Source: Sphingopyxis sp. 2PD (GTDB taxonomy: Bacteria > Pseudomonadota > Alphaproteobacteria > Sphingomonadales > Sphingomonadaceae). From it: a DNA stretch of 64,000 nt. The notes under the pieces were generated by a model. The model had not been told where the DNA came from, made no database searches, and saw only the letters and a list, made by a program, of their open reading frames with translations. Position numbers and translations under genes: made by a program. The DNA is taken from contig NZ_SCMU01000005.1 in the NCBI RefSeq assembly GCF_005503695.1, positions 96,003 through 160,002 on the forward strand, read 5' to 3'. Every line of letters begins with the position of its first letter. Positions within the stretch are counted from its first letter, which is position 1. Shown here piece by piece: positions 37,601-44,249 of the stretch.

Positions 37601-40113
37601 ACAGCATTGCGCTGACCGGCACGGTAACCGGCGGCGCAAACTTCTTTGCCTTCGGCCTCGGCGGAACGGTCGCGGTCAATCAGGCGGACGCCGCCGGGAC
37701 GATTTCGATCTTTGCCGACGGCGACCTCACCGGAACCTATGTTGCTGGCGGCGATATTCGGTTGAATTCCAACGCGAATGTCGATGCTTCGGCGACCGCT
37801 AATGGCGGCTTCCCCGATCCCAGCGGGATTCCAACCCAAGGCAATGTCTTTGTCGAGGCGGCGGGCAATGTCGTGCTGGCGAACAGCGCCGCCGCGCGCA
37901 TGTTCGGGGTCAGCGCAGGCGGATCGGCGACGATCGCGGGCGCCAATGCGGGCGAGGATATGCTCGTCCTCGCAGGCACGACCGCAACGCTCACAGGAAT
38001 CACCGCGGGCGATGACGTTGATGTACGCACGGTCGGCGATCTCTCGGCAACCGGGGTCAGCGCGACGGGCGCCGGGGCCGATACCGCCATGTTGGGATTT
38101 GTTGCGGGCAGCGGCTTCACGATCAATTCGGGCGAAGGGGTGTCGGCAACCGATGGCTCCGATGTCCGGTTGTCGGCTGGCGGGGCGATCAGCGCATCGG
38201 CGCTATCGGCAGGCGACGACATCGTCGCGATAGCACCCGGGGCCATCGCGATCGACGGAGCGACGACGCTTGGCCTTGGCGCGACCGGGGGCAGCAGCGA
38301 CATTCGGACGCAGGGCGGCGACACGACGCTGGCGGGGCTCAATGCCTTTTCCGACGTTCTGGTCACGTCGACCGGCATCTTCAGCGCGACCGGCACCGTC
38401 GCCGCGGGGCGCGACATTGCCGTCACCGCTACGGCCGCCAATCTCGAAACGCTGGCCAGCCCCGGCGGCTCCTTTGTCAGCACCCTCGACGCCGGAGCGA
38501 ATCTGACCGTCACCACCGCGGGTGCCATCATCGGGGGCCGGGTGCGCGCCGGGGGCGATCTGACGCTGACCGGCGCCAGCATCGACATTACCCGCGCCCA
38601 GACCACCGGAACCGGACAGTTGACCCTCGACGGAACGAACGGCGTTAATTCCACCAATATCCAGGCCGGCGGGGCCACCCTGCTCAACGCAAGCAACGGC
38701 GCCGTGACCTCCGACGGGCTCATCTCGACCGGTCCGGTGACCGCAAGCGGCGACAGCATCAACCTTCGCACCGGTGGCAATATTGTCTTCGCCAGCCTGA
38801 CTGCCGATGTCGGCGATGCGGTGGTGCGCACCAGTTCGGGCACATTGACCGTCACTTCGGGCGTCGTTGCCGGACGCGCCGCGCTGAGCGCGGAGAGCGG
38901 CGATGACATCATCATCGACCAGCTCACCGCGAACCGTGCCGATGTGACGACGCAGGGCGACATTACCGTCAACACATTGCTGACCGCCCGGAACATCTCA
39001 CTGCAATCGAACGACATCATCATCGCCGGCGGCGCACGGGTCGGTACCGCGGGCAGCACCGACACGCTGTCGATTGAAAATAGCGATGTGTTCAGCCAGA
39101 CGTTCGTCGGCGGCACCGGCGCGCGCAATGGCTTCCATCTCGACGCGAACGAGCTTACCCGGCTGTTCGGTACGAATATCGAGGTATTCGCGCCCGAAGT
39201 GCAGGCGGCGAACAATACGTCGGTGGGCAGCAGCTCGCCGCCCGACATCATCGTCGACAGCTTCACCCTCGTTGGAGGTGCCGCCGGGTCGAACCTCGGT
39301 GCCAATGGCGCGCTGACCATTCGCACCCCGGGCAAGATGCGCGTTATCGGCAATGTCCAGCTGACTGGCCTGTCCGACACCAACGCGCTCAACCTGTTCG
39401 CCGACGACGCGCTCGAAGTCATCCTGGGACAAGGCACGGTGCGACTGGTCAACGGCGCCAACGCCGCCGGTCAGCTCAACATGGTATCCGACGACATCAT
39501 CGTCGCGACCACCGCCGCGATCAACGACGTCGGCGCGGCAACGACAACTGATGCCATCGAGGCGCGTCTGGCGCAGAACGACGGCGTGCTGATCGACGAA
39601 GGCGCCTTGTTCGCACGCGGCATCCGCGCCGAAGTCGTCGGCGGTTTCTATGTCCAGAACAGCGGCGTCGGCACCGATTTTGCCAGCCGCCGCGGTCTGA
39701 GCTTTGGCGCAGGCGGGCTCAATGTGGTCACGAGCGGTCCGTCGCGGATCGTCATAAACGGCGTCCACATCGGGCCCAATGGCCAGGTGACCGGACTCGA
39801 CACCATCCCGCTCCTCACTATCGGCGGGGCAGCGCCCGTCGCGGGCAGCTTCGATCCGCGCTCAACCTTTAACGGCTGCCTGATCGCCAATGCCAGCGCC
39901 TGCGCCTTCATCGACGTACAAAGCAACTTCCCGGTCCAGGACGTCATCGAAGAAGAAGCCGACGCCGTCGATGAGGATGGCAACGGCCAGAGCCTGCCAG
40001 TACCGCTGATCACGATGCGCGACCTTGATCCGCTGAGCGGCGAGCCGCTGCTCGACGATCCGGTGACGGGGGCGGGCAACGACGATCTGTGGACGCCGAC
40101 CGAAGGTCCGTAG
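31663..40113 (+). CDS. filamentous haemagglutinin-type TpsA exoprotein, 2816 residues
   Basis: A giant secreted beta-helix protein. The signal peptide is extended (residues 1-48, ending PALAQ). The TPS secretion domain (about 60-290) contains the hallmark FYNAGGILIGASGVINVGSL near residues 157-176. Residues about 480-1440 are Gly-, Asn- and Ala-rich imperfect repeats (GGNGG, GGTATI, GTGGTA) expected to form a long right-handed beta-helix. Residues about 1700-2120 contain a duplicated module of about 154 residues. The end is acidic (EEEADAVDEDGNG) with no anchor, cysteine-rich or toxin domain. The likely function is adhesion or biofilm matrix, exported through the TpsB encoded just upstream. 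No contact-dependent inhibition toxin or immunity gene is visible. Confidence 0.85.
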   Translation: MTTTSRTTDMRATANPAPTRNGKRRLLESCAIVAGLAALAYGGPALAQVAGTGQAVTGPGLSTPTISPPGPGPTTVDTTGAQTIINWTPSNAPVSGVIDFLPAGNTLNFTGTGQYIVLNRLISGAGLPISDQIAINGTVNSIDFATSGGRGGNIWFYNAGGILIGASGVINVGSLVLTANDILTTDGLLGPAGEIRFRGAAGSTSAITVNGAINANTALSPGSSYVALVAPRVVQAGAVRVDGSVGYVAAEQADIRINGGLFDINVQVGAEGGNVITHTGTTGGPGHLDSNPNDSRVYMVAIPKNLAVTMLVSGQIGYDAVSAQVDPNGAVRLSAGYNVTNGEVNDTPVNGVAANITVGDTLFNSSVVARASGTFAGRPDNLIPASTPPTPQTGKIIVRGDADFGGDAGATLTVGADQAIEVDGALALQSLGQLQTDGSRQGGNATLSVLGGSVTAGFITVASIGAAGIGTGGDGGDGFGGDATVLISGAGSTLTANGLNVQSTGIGGGVTFDSSGVGTAVDNSGDGTGGNATLTVENGGALAINGFVNVAATGIGQTGNIQSGSGTGGTARIGVTGAGTSLNALGTGVSADGFGGSGISQSGTTISTQNGGAGAGGTAAIDINAPAATPVDLGAVNMSASGSGGDSSGIEGASGADGSGGNVSLTVDGGIAVNMSDLFLSAAARSGGATTPSNLTSSSGDAVGGSVTIAVANASGIINDGNTSINVSGVTGVANNIGSGTGGDVIVRATTGGLLSTDGNVDINAVGGNFVSSGVFTAGIARGGNVDLTADGGTISAGSIFVDTTAQRPNAETSGGAVTGGTIDLLATNNGTIIATNTGGFNEFYASASSGSAPSDVATTGGTIQVIADGGAITMANFANFSATGVSGGNSVVGASPVESGIGGTVLVRVRNSATGAGSMTFDDIFFEANGATQSFSEGITAGNGAAGAVGGTATFDMQSGTFIANQLSVSADGFGGTAAGIGRGGTATLTQTGGTMTVGTLSVSASGRGGFDPAVSGNGIGGTAALNLLGGTLNGGNVSVSANGEGGNGANGDDDDPANPTPTGAGGTGQGGTAIINIDGTAVINTATLAAYANGEGGEGGSYFAFNGVAGNGGNAGDSVGGTATINIVSGTLTTGDLIADAGSIGGAGGNVFASSSSGSVTGIGVGGNGGNSQGGTATINFATDFTATGTVASTSRGSGGVGGFGTVGGNGGAGAGGLAQVIVSDFDAGALALTVDASAIGGNGGFGDDGAGGDGGNAAGGIGRIEADGANANISVSQANFVTAATGGNGGGANSSFFSEELVGAAGGRGGDATGGTLEIAASNGSTVAITPETSGIIALSSAGTGGNGGSGAFNGFGGMRVGGDGGRGGGGTGGTVRLSANGGTITSNGAAVDINVSGLSGIGGAGGTGSAGNGATGGSVGTTGGRAVIDASATSSGVGVVDLGTTTIAANGDAAGRIEVRSNGDITFASLTADALGTAPPTNNDTDEAPAGIFFAVTGGTIATTGDMTLTTDSSFGTYGQSNGSVAVDGNLLITAADQIDIRHDGREGTARTIGATGSLSATAGSISGAPGSLLGADGTLSLTSTLGGIGVDRLDGNNIVVTAAGAASVEHAEAVNDFTATGASFRTGLNSIITGGDIFVTSPGAVDLGNSTAGGFVQVSGQSILFNNIDAGSSVFLTATGNTPGAEGISGGSIDAGGSVDLNGTRIAINGEIAGGGALFANGSAGPVAIALANMGDFISVSATGDITGTYNTPNSIRLTSDANISASANATGFESSSSGTPIAASVYVDAGGDVVLTNNSATGMFGVHAGGSASVNGANVGEDVLVLAGTTATLANITAGDDLTVTAPGGIIANGLATTGTGPDDRTLSYGPFSPSGPSFFQANASPPDLSNITLTASAGTIGGGNIAAFNNLSLTASGAVTTTGTLASGQATSVSGDSIAFAAIDAGSTVNLTATNAITGANIAAGSDINLIGDSIALTGTVTGGANFFAFGLGGTVAVNQADAAGTISIFADGDLTGTYVAGGDIRLNSNANVDASATANGGFPDPSGIPTQGNVFVEAAGNVVLANSAAARMFGVSAGGSATIAGANAGEDMLVLAGTTATLTGITAGDDVDVRTVGDLSATGVSATGAGADTAMLGFVAGSGFTINSGEGVSATDGSDVRLSAGGAISASALSAGDDIVAIAPGAIAIDGATTLGLGATGGSSDIRTQGGDTTLAGLNAFSDVLVTSTGIFSATGTVAAGRDIAVTATAANLETLASPGGSFVSTLDAGANLTVTTAGAIIGGRVRAGGDLTLTGASIDITRAQTTGTGQLTLDGTNGVNSTNIQAGGATLLNASNGAVTSDGLISTGPVTASGDSINLRTGGNIVFASLTADVGDAVVRTSSGTLTVTSGVVAGRAALSAESGDDIIIDQLTANRADVTTQGDITVNTLLTARNISLQSNDIIIAGGARVGTAGSTDTLSIENSDVFSQTFVGGTGARNGFHLDANELTRLFGTNIEVFAPEVQAANNTSVGSSSPPDIIVDSFTLVGGAAGSNLGANGALTIRTPGKMRVIGNVQLTGLSDTNALNLFADDALEVILGQGTVRLVNGANAAGQLNMVSDDIIVATTAAINDVGAATTTDAIEARLAQNDGVLIDEGALFARGIRAEVVGGFYVQNSGVGTDFASRRGLSFGAGGLNVVTSGPSRIVINGVHIGPNGQVTGLDTIPLLTIGGAAPVAGSFDPRSTFNGCLIANASACAFIDVQSNFPVQDVIEEEADAVDEDGNGQSLPVPLITMRDLDPLSGEPLLDDPVTGAGNDDLWTPTEGP
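36751..37212 (+). repeat. internal module of the TpsA gene, copy 1
   Basis: This 462-base segment encodes SIDAGGSVDLNG through ITAGDDLTV. It aligns without net length change with the segment at 37564-38025. The most similar stretch runs from MFGVHAGGSASVNGANVGED to LVLAGTTATLANITAGDD. Confidence 0.7.
37564..38025 (+). repeat. internal module of the TpsA gene, copy 2
   Basis: The partner of the segment at 36751-37212, offset by 813 bases. Its best-conserved stretch is MFGVSAGGSATIAGANAGED followed by LVLAGTTATLTGITAGDD. An intervening segment of about 350 bases separates the copies. Confidence 0.7.
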
Positions 40114-40122
40114 CGGGCTTTG

Positions 40123-40144
40123 CGACAGGCTCAGGGCTACGGTT
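40123..40144. repeat. half copy of the family B repeat
   Basis: CGACAGGCTCAGGGCTACGG matches the right arm of the family B inverted repeats at 16276, 41711 and 54473, but the left arm is missing. It lies nine bases after the exoprotein stop and just upstream of cysS. Confidence 0.7.
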
Positions 40145-40192
40145 CTTCAATCGGGTTGACGCCTCCCCATTGCGCAAGGCATGGGCGCGAAC

Positions 40193-41644
40193 ATGACCGA
40201 CGCCCCTGCCTCGCAGCCGCTGATGCTGTTCAACAGCCTGACGCGCCAGCTGGAAGAATTCCAGCCTGTCCATCCCGGCGAGGCGCGCGTCTATAGCTGC
40301 GGCCCGACCGTCTATAACTACCCGCACATCGGCAACATGCGCGCCTATGTCTTTGCCGACACGCTGGGCCGCACCCTGTCGTTCAAGGGCTATAAGCTCA
40401 CCCACGTCATCAACATCACCGACGTCGGCCACCTGACCGACGACGCCGATGCGGGCGAGGACAAGATGGAAAAGATGGCGGCGGAGAAAGCGCAGTCGAT
40501 CTGGGACATCGCGCGCCACTATACCGAGGCTTATTGGGCGGACGTGAAGGCGCTCAATATCCGCCAGCCGGCGCACTGGTCGATCGCGACCGACTATGTG
40601 CCGCAAATGATCGAATTTGCGAAGGCGATCGCCGACAAGCATTGCTACGAGCTGGAGGGCGGCCTCTATTTCGACACCTCGACCGTCGCCGACTATGGCG
40701 CGCTGGCGCGCGCAAAGACCGACGAGGGCGAGGGCCGGATCGAGGAGGTCGAGGGCAAGCGCCACGCCGCCGACTTTGCGATCTGGCGCAAGACTCCGGC
40801 GGGCGAAACGCGCCAGATGGAATGGGACAGTCCTTGGGGCCGCGGTGCACCGGGCTGGCACCTCGAATGTTCGGTGATGTCCGAAGCCCTGCTCGGCTTT
40901 CCGTTCGACATCCACACCGGCGGCATCGACCACCGCGAGATCCACCACCCGAACGAGATCGCGCAGAACCAGGCGCACAGTTGCTCGGACGCGAGCGGTG
41001 CGCGCATTTGGATGCACAATAATTTCCTGATCGAACGCAGCGGCAAGATGAGCAAGAGCGCGGGTGAATTCCTGCGCCTGCAACTGCTGATCGACAAGGG
41101 CTACCACCCCCTCGCCTATCGCCTGATGTGCCTGCAGGCGCATTATCGCAGCGAGCTGGAATTTTCGTGGGAGGGGTTGGGTGCTGCGCTGACGCGGTTG
41201 AAGCGGATGGTGATGGCGGTCGAGCGCGCCAAATCAAAAAACAACGCGGCAATCCTGACAGTTCCAGCCGCCGTCGAGTCCCGGATGGCCAACTTTGATC
41301 AGACAATTTCTGATGATCTTAACACCAGCGTCGCTTTGGCTCAGCTGGAAGGCACTATCGACGCATCGATGGGCCTTGGCGACGTCTTGACGATGATCGA
41401 AATAATGGACGCCGTCCTCGGACTGCAACTCCTAACACTGTCCCGTACCGACCTCCGCATCCGCCCGAAAGCCGCCACCATCACCGAGGCCGAAATCGAA
41501 GCCGCCCTCACCCGCCGCAAGGAGGCGCGTGCGGCCAAGGACTTCGCGACCTCCGACAAACTCCGTGACGAACTTACCGCTGCGGGGGTTGAGGTGATGG
41601 ACGGCGATCCGCTCGGCTGGGATTGGCGGCTCGACGTCAATTGA
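40193..41644 (+). CDS. cysS: cysteinyl-tRNA synthetase
   Basis: A 483-residue class I tRNA synthetase that charges tRNA-Cys. The HIGH-type motif is YNYPHIGN near residue 40, next to the zinc Cys of SCGPTVY; LECSVMS and HHPNEIAQ supply the other zinc ligands, and the KMSKS motif is present (SGKMSKSAGEF). The C-terminal DALR-type and basic region is complete. ATG 40193 is preferred over ATG 40181, which would add four residues. Bases about 41227-41445 use codons ending in A or T far more often than the rest of the gene, yet the frame is intact. A half repeat precedes the gene. Confidence 0.94.
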   Translation: MTDAPASQPLMLFNSLTRQLEEFQPVHPGEARVYSCGPTVYNYPHIGNMRAYVFADTLGRTLSFKGYKLTHVINITDVGHLTDDADAGEDKMEKMAAEKAQSIWDIARHYTEAYWADVKALNIRQPAHWSIATDYVPQMIEFAKAIADKHCYELEGGLYFDTSTVADYGALARAKTDEGEGRIEEVEGKRHAADFAIWRKTPAGETRQMEWDSPWGRGAPGWHLECSVMSEALLGFPFDIHTGGIDHREIHHPNEIAQNQAHSCSDASGARIWMHNNFLIERSGKMSKSAGEFLRLQLLIDKGYHPLAYRLMCLQAHYRSELEFSWEGLGAALTRLKRMVMAVERAKSKNNAAILTVPAAVESRMANFDQTISDDLNTSVALAQLEGTIDASMGLGDVLTMIEIMDAVLGLQLLTLSRTDLRIRPKAATITEAEIEAALTRRKEARAAKDFATSDKLRDELTAAGVEVMDGDPLGWDWRLDVN

Positions 41645-41710
41645 GCATCATCGGGTTGGGTCGAAATACCACCTTCCCTAGTCCGGCTTGGATAGTCGGG
41701 ATCACCGATC

Positions 41711-41781
41711 ACCGTAGCCCTGAGCTTGTCGAAGGGCGCATATCGCCGAGAAGCGCCCTTCGACAAGCTCAGGGCTACGGT
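41711..41781. repeat. dispersed inverted repeat, family B copy 2
   Basis: Perfect arms of about 30 bases begin with ACCGTAGCCCTGAGCTTGTC and fold around a short ATATCGCCGAGA spacer. This is the best-preserved member of the family in the window. Confidence 0.88.
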
Positions 41782-41806
41782 TCAATCCGAACAGGATGCT
41801 CCCTCT

Positions 41807-41884
41807 CGTCATCCCGGCGAAGGCCGGGATCTCACCGTGTCGGATTGACGTACCGGCGAGATCCCGGCCTTCGCCGGGATGACG
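41807..41884. repeat. dispersed inverted repeat, family C
   Basis: Perfect arms of 27 bases begin with CGTCATCCCGGCGAAGGCCG, and each arm contains its own CCCGGC/GCCGGG hairpin. The spacer is 24 bases. Only one copy lies in the window. Elements of this type are common between genes in sphingomonads and other alphaproteobacteria. Confidence 0.88.
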
Positions 41885-41949
41885 ATTCAAATGGGACTGA
41901 TCGCGCTTTAAAGGCTTGTTCCGGCTCGCCGGGATGCTAGCTTCGTTGC

Positions 41950-42306
41950 ATGTCGCAACTGATCTGCTGGCTTCTCCTCGGGCTCGTCCATCTGGTCCCC
42001 GCGCTCGCGCTGGTCCGGCCCACGTTGATCACGCAGCTCTATGGCGTCGCGCCCGACAGTCCGCTCTTTCTGTTGATGCACCACCGCGCCGCGCTGTTCT
42101 TTGCGGTGCTCGTCGCCTGCGTATGGGCGGCCTTCGATCCCGGCGGGCGCAAGCTTGCGACCTTGCTCGCCGCGATCTCGATGCTCAGCTTCCTGTTTCT
42201 CTATCAATCCTATGGGCGCCCCGCTCAGCTCACCACCATCGCGCTCGTCGATCTGATCGGCCTTGTCCCGCTCGCCTGGGCGGGGTGGCACGCATTTCAG
42301 CAATAG
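41950..42306 (+). CDS. small four-helix membrane protein of unknown function
   Basis: A 118-residue hydrophobic protein with four predicted membrane helices, at about residues 4-22, 40-62, 68-86 and 95-114. Charged residues are few and lie in the loops (HHRAA, DPGGRK). I do not recognise a family with confidence. It lies eight bases before the hydroxyacid dehydrogenase gene on the same strand and may be its operon partner. No catalytic motif is visible. Confidence 0.7.
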   Translation: MSQLICWLLLGLVHLVPALALVRPTLITQLYGVAPDSPLFLLMHHRAALFFAVLVACVWAAFDPGGRKLATLLAAISMLSFLFLYQSYGRPAQLTTIALVDLIGLVPLAWAGWHAFQQ

Positions 42307-42313
42307 GGATTTC

Positions 42314-43258
42314 ATGACCAAGACCGTCACCGTCCTGTCCGGACTCATCCGCCCGCTCGTCGAAAACCGCCTGCCCGAATGGGTCGAACCGCGTTTCTTC
42401 GCGTCCAAGGACGAGGCGCTTGCCCTCGCGCCCGACGCCGAGATCGGCTGGTTCGATATGTACGATAAAAAGGATATGGCCGCGGTCATCACCGCCGCGA
42501 CGCAGCTCAAATGGCTGAACTCGATCTATGCCGGGGTCGACGGCATGCCGCTCGACCTGCTGCAGCAGCGCGGCACCGTCGTCACCAACGGCGCGGGGAT
42601 CAACGCGATCACGATCGCCGAATATGTCGTGATGGGGATGCTCACCATCGCCAAAGGCTATCGCGAAGTCGTCCGCGCGCAGGAGCGCCGCGAGTGGCTG
42701 ATCGATTCGCCGGGCAAGGTCGAGCTGTTCGGGTCGAAAGCCCTGCTGCTCGGCTATGGCGCGATCGGCAAGCTGATCGAAGAGCGGTTGAAAGCGTTTG
42801 CGGTCGACGTCACGGTCGTCCGCCGCTCGCCGGGTGCGAACACGCTGACTCCCGACCAGTGGCGCGCGCAGCTTGGCGATTTCGACTGGGTGATCCTCGC
42901 GGTCCCCGCGACCCCCGAAACCGATGGCATGATCGGCGCTGCCGAACTCGCCGCGATGAAGCCGAGCGCGACGCTGATCAACATCGCACGCGGCAGCGTC
43001 GTCGATCACGACGCGCTCGTCGCCGCGCTCGACAGCAGGCAGATCGCGGCCGCCTTCCTCGACGTCACCACCCCCGAACCGCTGCCCGCCGACGACCCGC
43101 TGTGGAGCCTCGACAATGCGCACATCACCATGCACCTGTCGGGCCGCGCGCAGGACAAGATGTTCGTGCGGTCGGCAGAGCGGTTTCTGGAGAATCTCGA
43201 GCGGTGGAATAAGGGTGTGGCGGTCGAGCCGCGGGTGGATTTGACGCTGGGTTATTGA
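42314..43258 (+). CDS. D-isomer-specific 2-hydroxyacid dehydrogenase
   Basis: A 314-residue NAD(P)-dependent cytosolic oxidoreductase that interconverts 2-oxoacids and D-2-hydroxyacids. The nucleotide fold shows LGYGAIGKLIEE near residue 147. The catalytic set is Arg226 (NIARGS), Glu255 (TTPEPLP) and His274 (TMHLSG). The start at 42314 follows an AGGGAT motif; an upstream in-frame start would overlap the membrane-protein gene. Within the family it resembles glyoxylate/hydroxypyruvate reductase-like members, but the substrate is undetermined. Confidence 0.87.
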   Translation: MTKTVTVLSGLIRPLVENRLPEWVEPRFFASKDEALALAPDAEIGWFDMYDKKDMAAVITAATQLKWLNSIYAGVDGMPLDLLQQRGTVVTNGAGINAITIAEYVVMGMLTIAKGYREVVRAQERREWLIDSPGKVELFGSKALLLGYGAIGKLIEERLKAFAVDVTVVRRSPGANTLTPDQWRAQLGDFDWVILAVPATPETDGMIGAAELAAMKPSATLINIARGSVVDHDALVAALDSRQIAAAFLDVTTPEPLPADDPLWSLDNAHITMHLSGRAQDKMFVRSAERFLENLERWNKGVAVEPRVDLTLGY

Positions 43259-43265
43259 GCAGGTT

Positions 43266-43353
43266 GTCGCCCCCGCGGAGGCGGGGGCCGCTGTCGGTTT
43301 ACACAGCGAGGCACGACAAGGCCGATTGCGGCCCCCGCCTTCGCGGGGGCGAC
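43266..43353. repeat. inverted repeat between convergent genes, family F
   Basis: GTCGCCCCCGCGGAGGCGGG and its complement (ending GGCGAC) form arms of about 24 bases with one mismatch. Each arm is also a CCCCCGC/GCGGGGG hairpin. It fills the gap between the dehydrogenase and metallophosphoesterase genes, probably acting at both 3' ends. Confidence 0.83.
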
Positions 43354-43358
43354 GGCTT

Positions 43359-44207
43359 TTAACTAGGCCGCTCGGCCTTCAACTCGCGCACCAGCGGCTG
43401 CAGATTGGCATCATATTTCGCCAGCATCGTGTGCGCCCCGGCGAAATCGTAGAAGCTCACCAGCTCGCGTCCATTCCAGCGGTGGAGCGCATAGGCGGGG
43501 TCTTCGGCGACGATCATCGGGCGGTCGTCGGGCCGGTCGGCGTCGATCGGGCGCAGGTCGAGCGAGACTTGCGGCGCGGTCGATGAACAGATGGCGACGG
43601 TGCGCCCCTCCCACGCCACCGTGACGCTGCGATGCAAATGGCCGCAGATCAGCCCGCGCACCTGCGGGTGCCGCCGCACGACGTCGGTAAAGGTCGCCAC
43701 CCACGGCTCGTCCGGATGGGTGTTCATCCACTCGATGCCGCTTTCGATCGGCGGGTGGTGCATCACGATATAGGTCGGCTTTGCGGGCTCCTTCGCCAGC
43801 TCGGCGTCCAGCCACGCTGCGCGTGCCGTACAAAAAGCGCCGCCATGACGCCCTTCCTCCAGCGTATCGATCGTCACTAGCCGAAGTTCAGGCAGCTCGA
43901 TCGCATATTGGACAAAGCCATTGCCATCGTCGAGCCCCGGGAAGCGCGCATGAAAATTATCGCGCAGGTCGTGATTGCCGACGCTGACCCACACCGGAAA
44001 GGGGCAGCGCGAAAAGGCGTTCGCCAGACGCCGATAACTGTCCTCGTCGCCGCGGTCGGTAACGTCGCCGGTGGCGAGGAGCAGATCAGGGCGGTTCGGC
44101 CCTTCGATCAGCACGTCGAGCACCTCGTCGAGCCGTTTGCGGTTATATTCGGCCGGATTGTCCGGATCGAACCCCAAATGGATATCGGTGATCTGCGCGA
44201 TCAGCAC
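43359..44207 (-). CDS. class III metallophosphoesterase, CpdA/GpdQ-like
   Basis: A 282-residue calcineurin-fold phosphodiesterase with a complete two-metal site: TDIHL (Asp8, His10), GDVTD, SVGNHD, MHHPP and GHLH in the standard order. The closest characterised types are the cAMP phosphodiesterase CpdA and glycerophosphodiesterases such as GpdQ, and the sequence does not clearly separate them. It starts 42 bases after the stop of the FHA-decahaem gene on the same strand, so it may belong to that operon. A cAMP-degrading role would fit the cyclic-nucleotide-binding domains encoded there; this is inference. Confidence 0.85.
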   Translation of the reverse strand: MLIAQITDIHLGFDPDNPAEYNRKRLDEVLDVLIEGPNRPDLLLATGDVTDRGDEDSYRRLANAFSRCPFPVWVSVGNHDLRDNFHARFPGLDDGNGFVQYAIELPELRLVTIDTLEEGRHGGAFCTARAAWLDAELAKEPAKPTYIVMHHPPIESGIEWMNTHPDEPWVATFTDVVRRHPQVRGLICGHLHRSVTVAWEGRTVAICSSTAPQVSLDLRPIDADRPDDRPMIVAEDPAYALHRWNGRELVSFYDFAGAHTMLAKYDANLQPLVRELKAERPS

Positions 44208-44249
44208 ATCCGCCCCCTGCTCCGGCCCATTCTGGCCCCGGTCCTGAAC

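Larger units (their letters stand above)
41645..41949. other. intergenic region after cysS
   Basis: This 305-base gap carries two unrelated dispersed inverted repeats, family B (41711-41781) and family C (41807-41884), back to back. No convincing coding frame is present. Confidence 0.8.

Noticed and set aside
31663..40113. Contact-dependent inhibition (CdiA-type) toxin
   Set aside because: The C terminus is acidic and short with no toxin domain, and no small immunity gene follows; cysS comes next.
41227..41445. Frameshift or pseudogene in cysS
   Set aside because: The reading frame, HIGH and KMSKS motifs and C-terminal domain are intact despite the unusual codon use.
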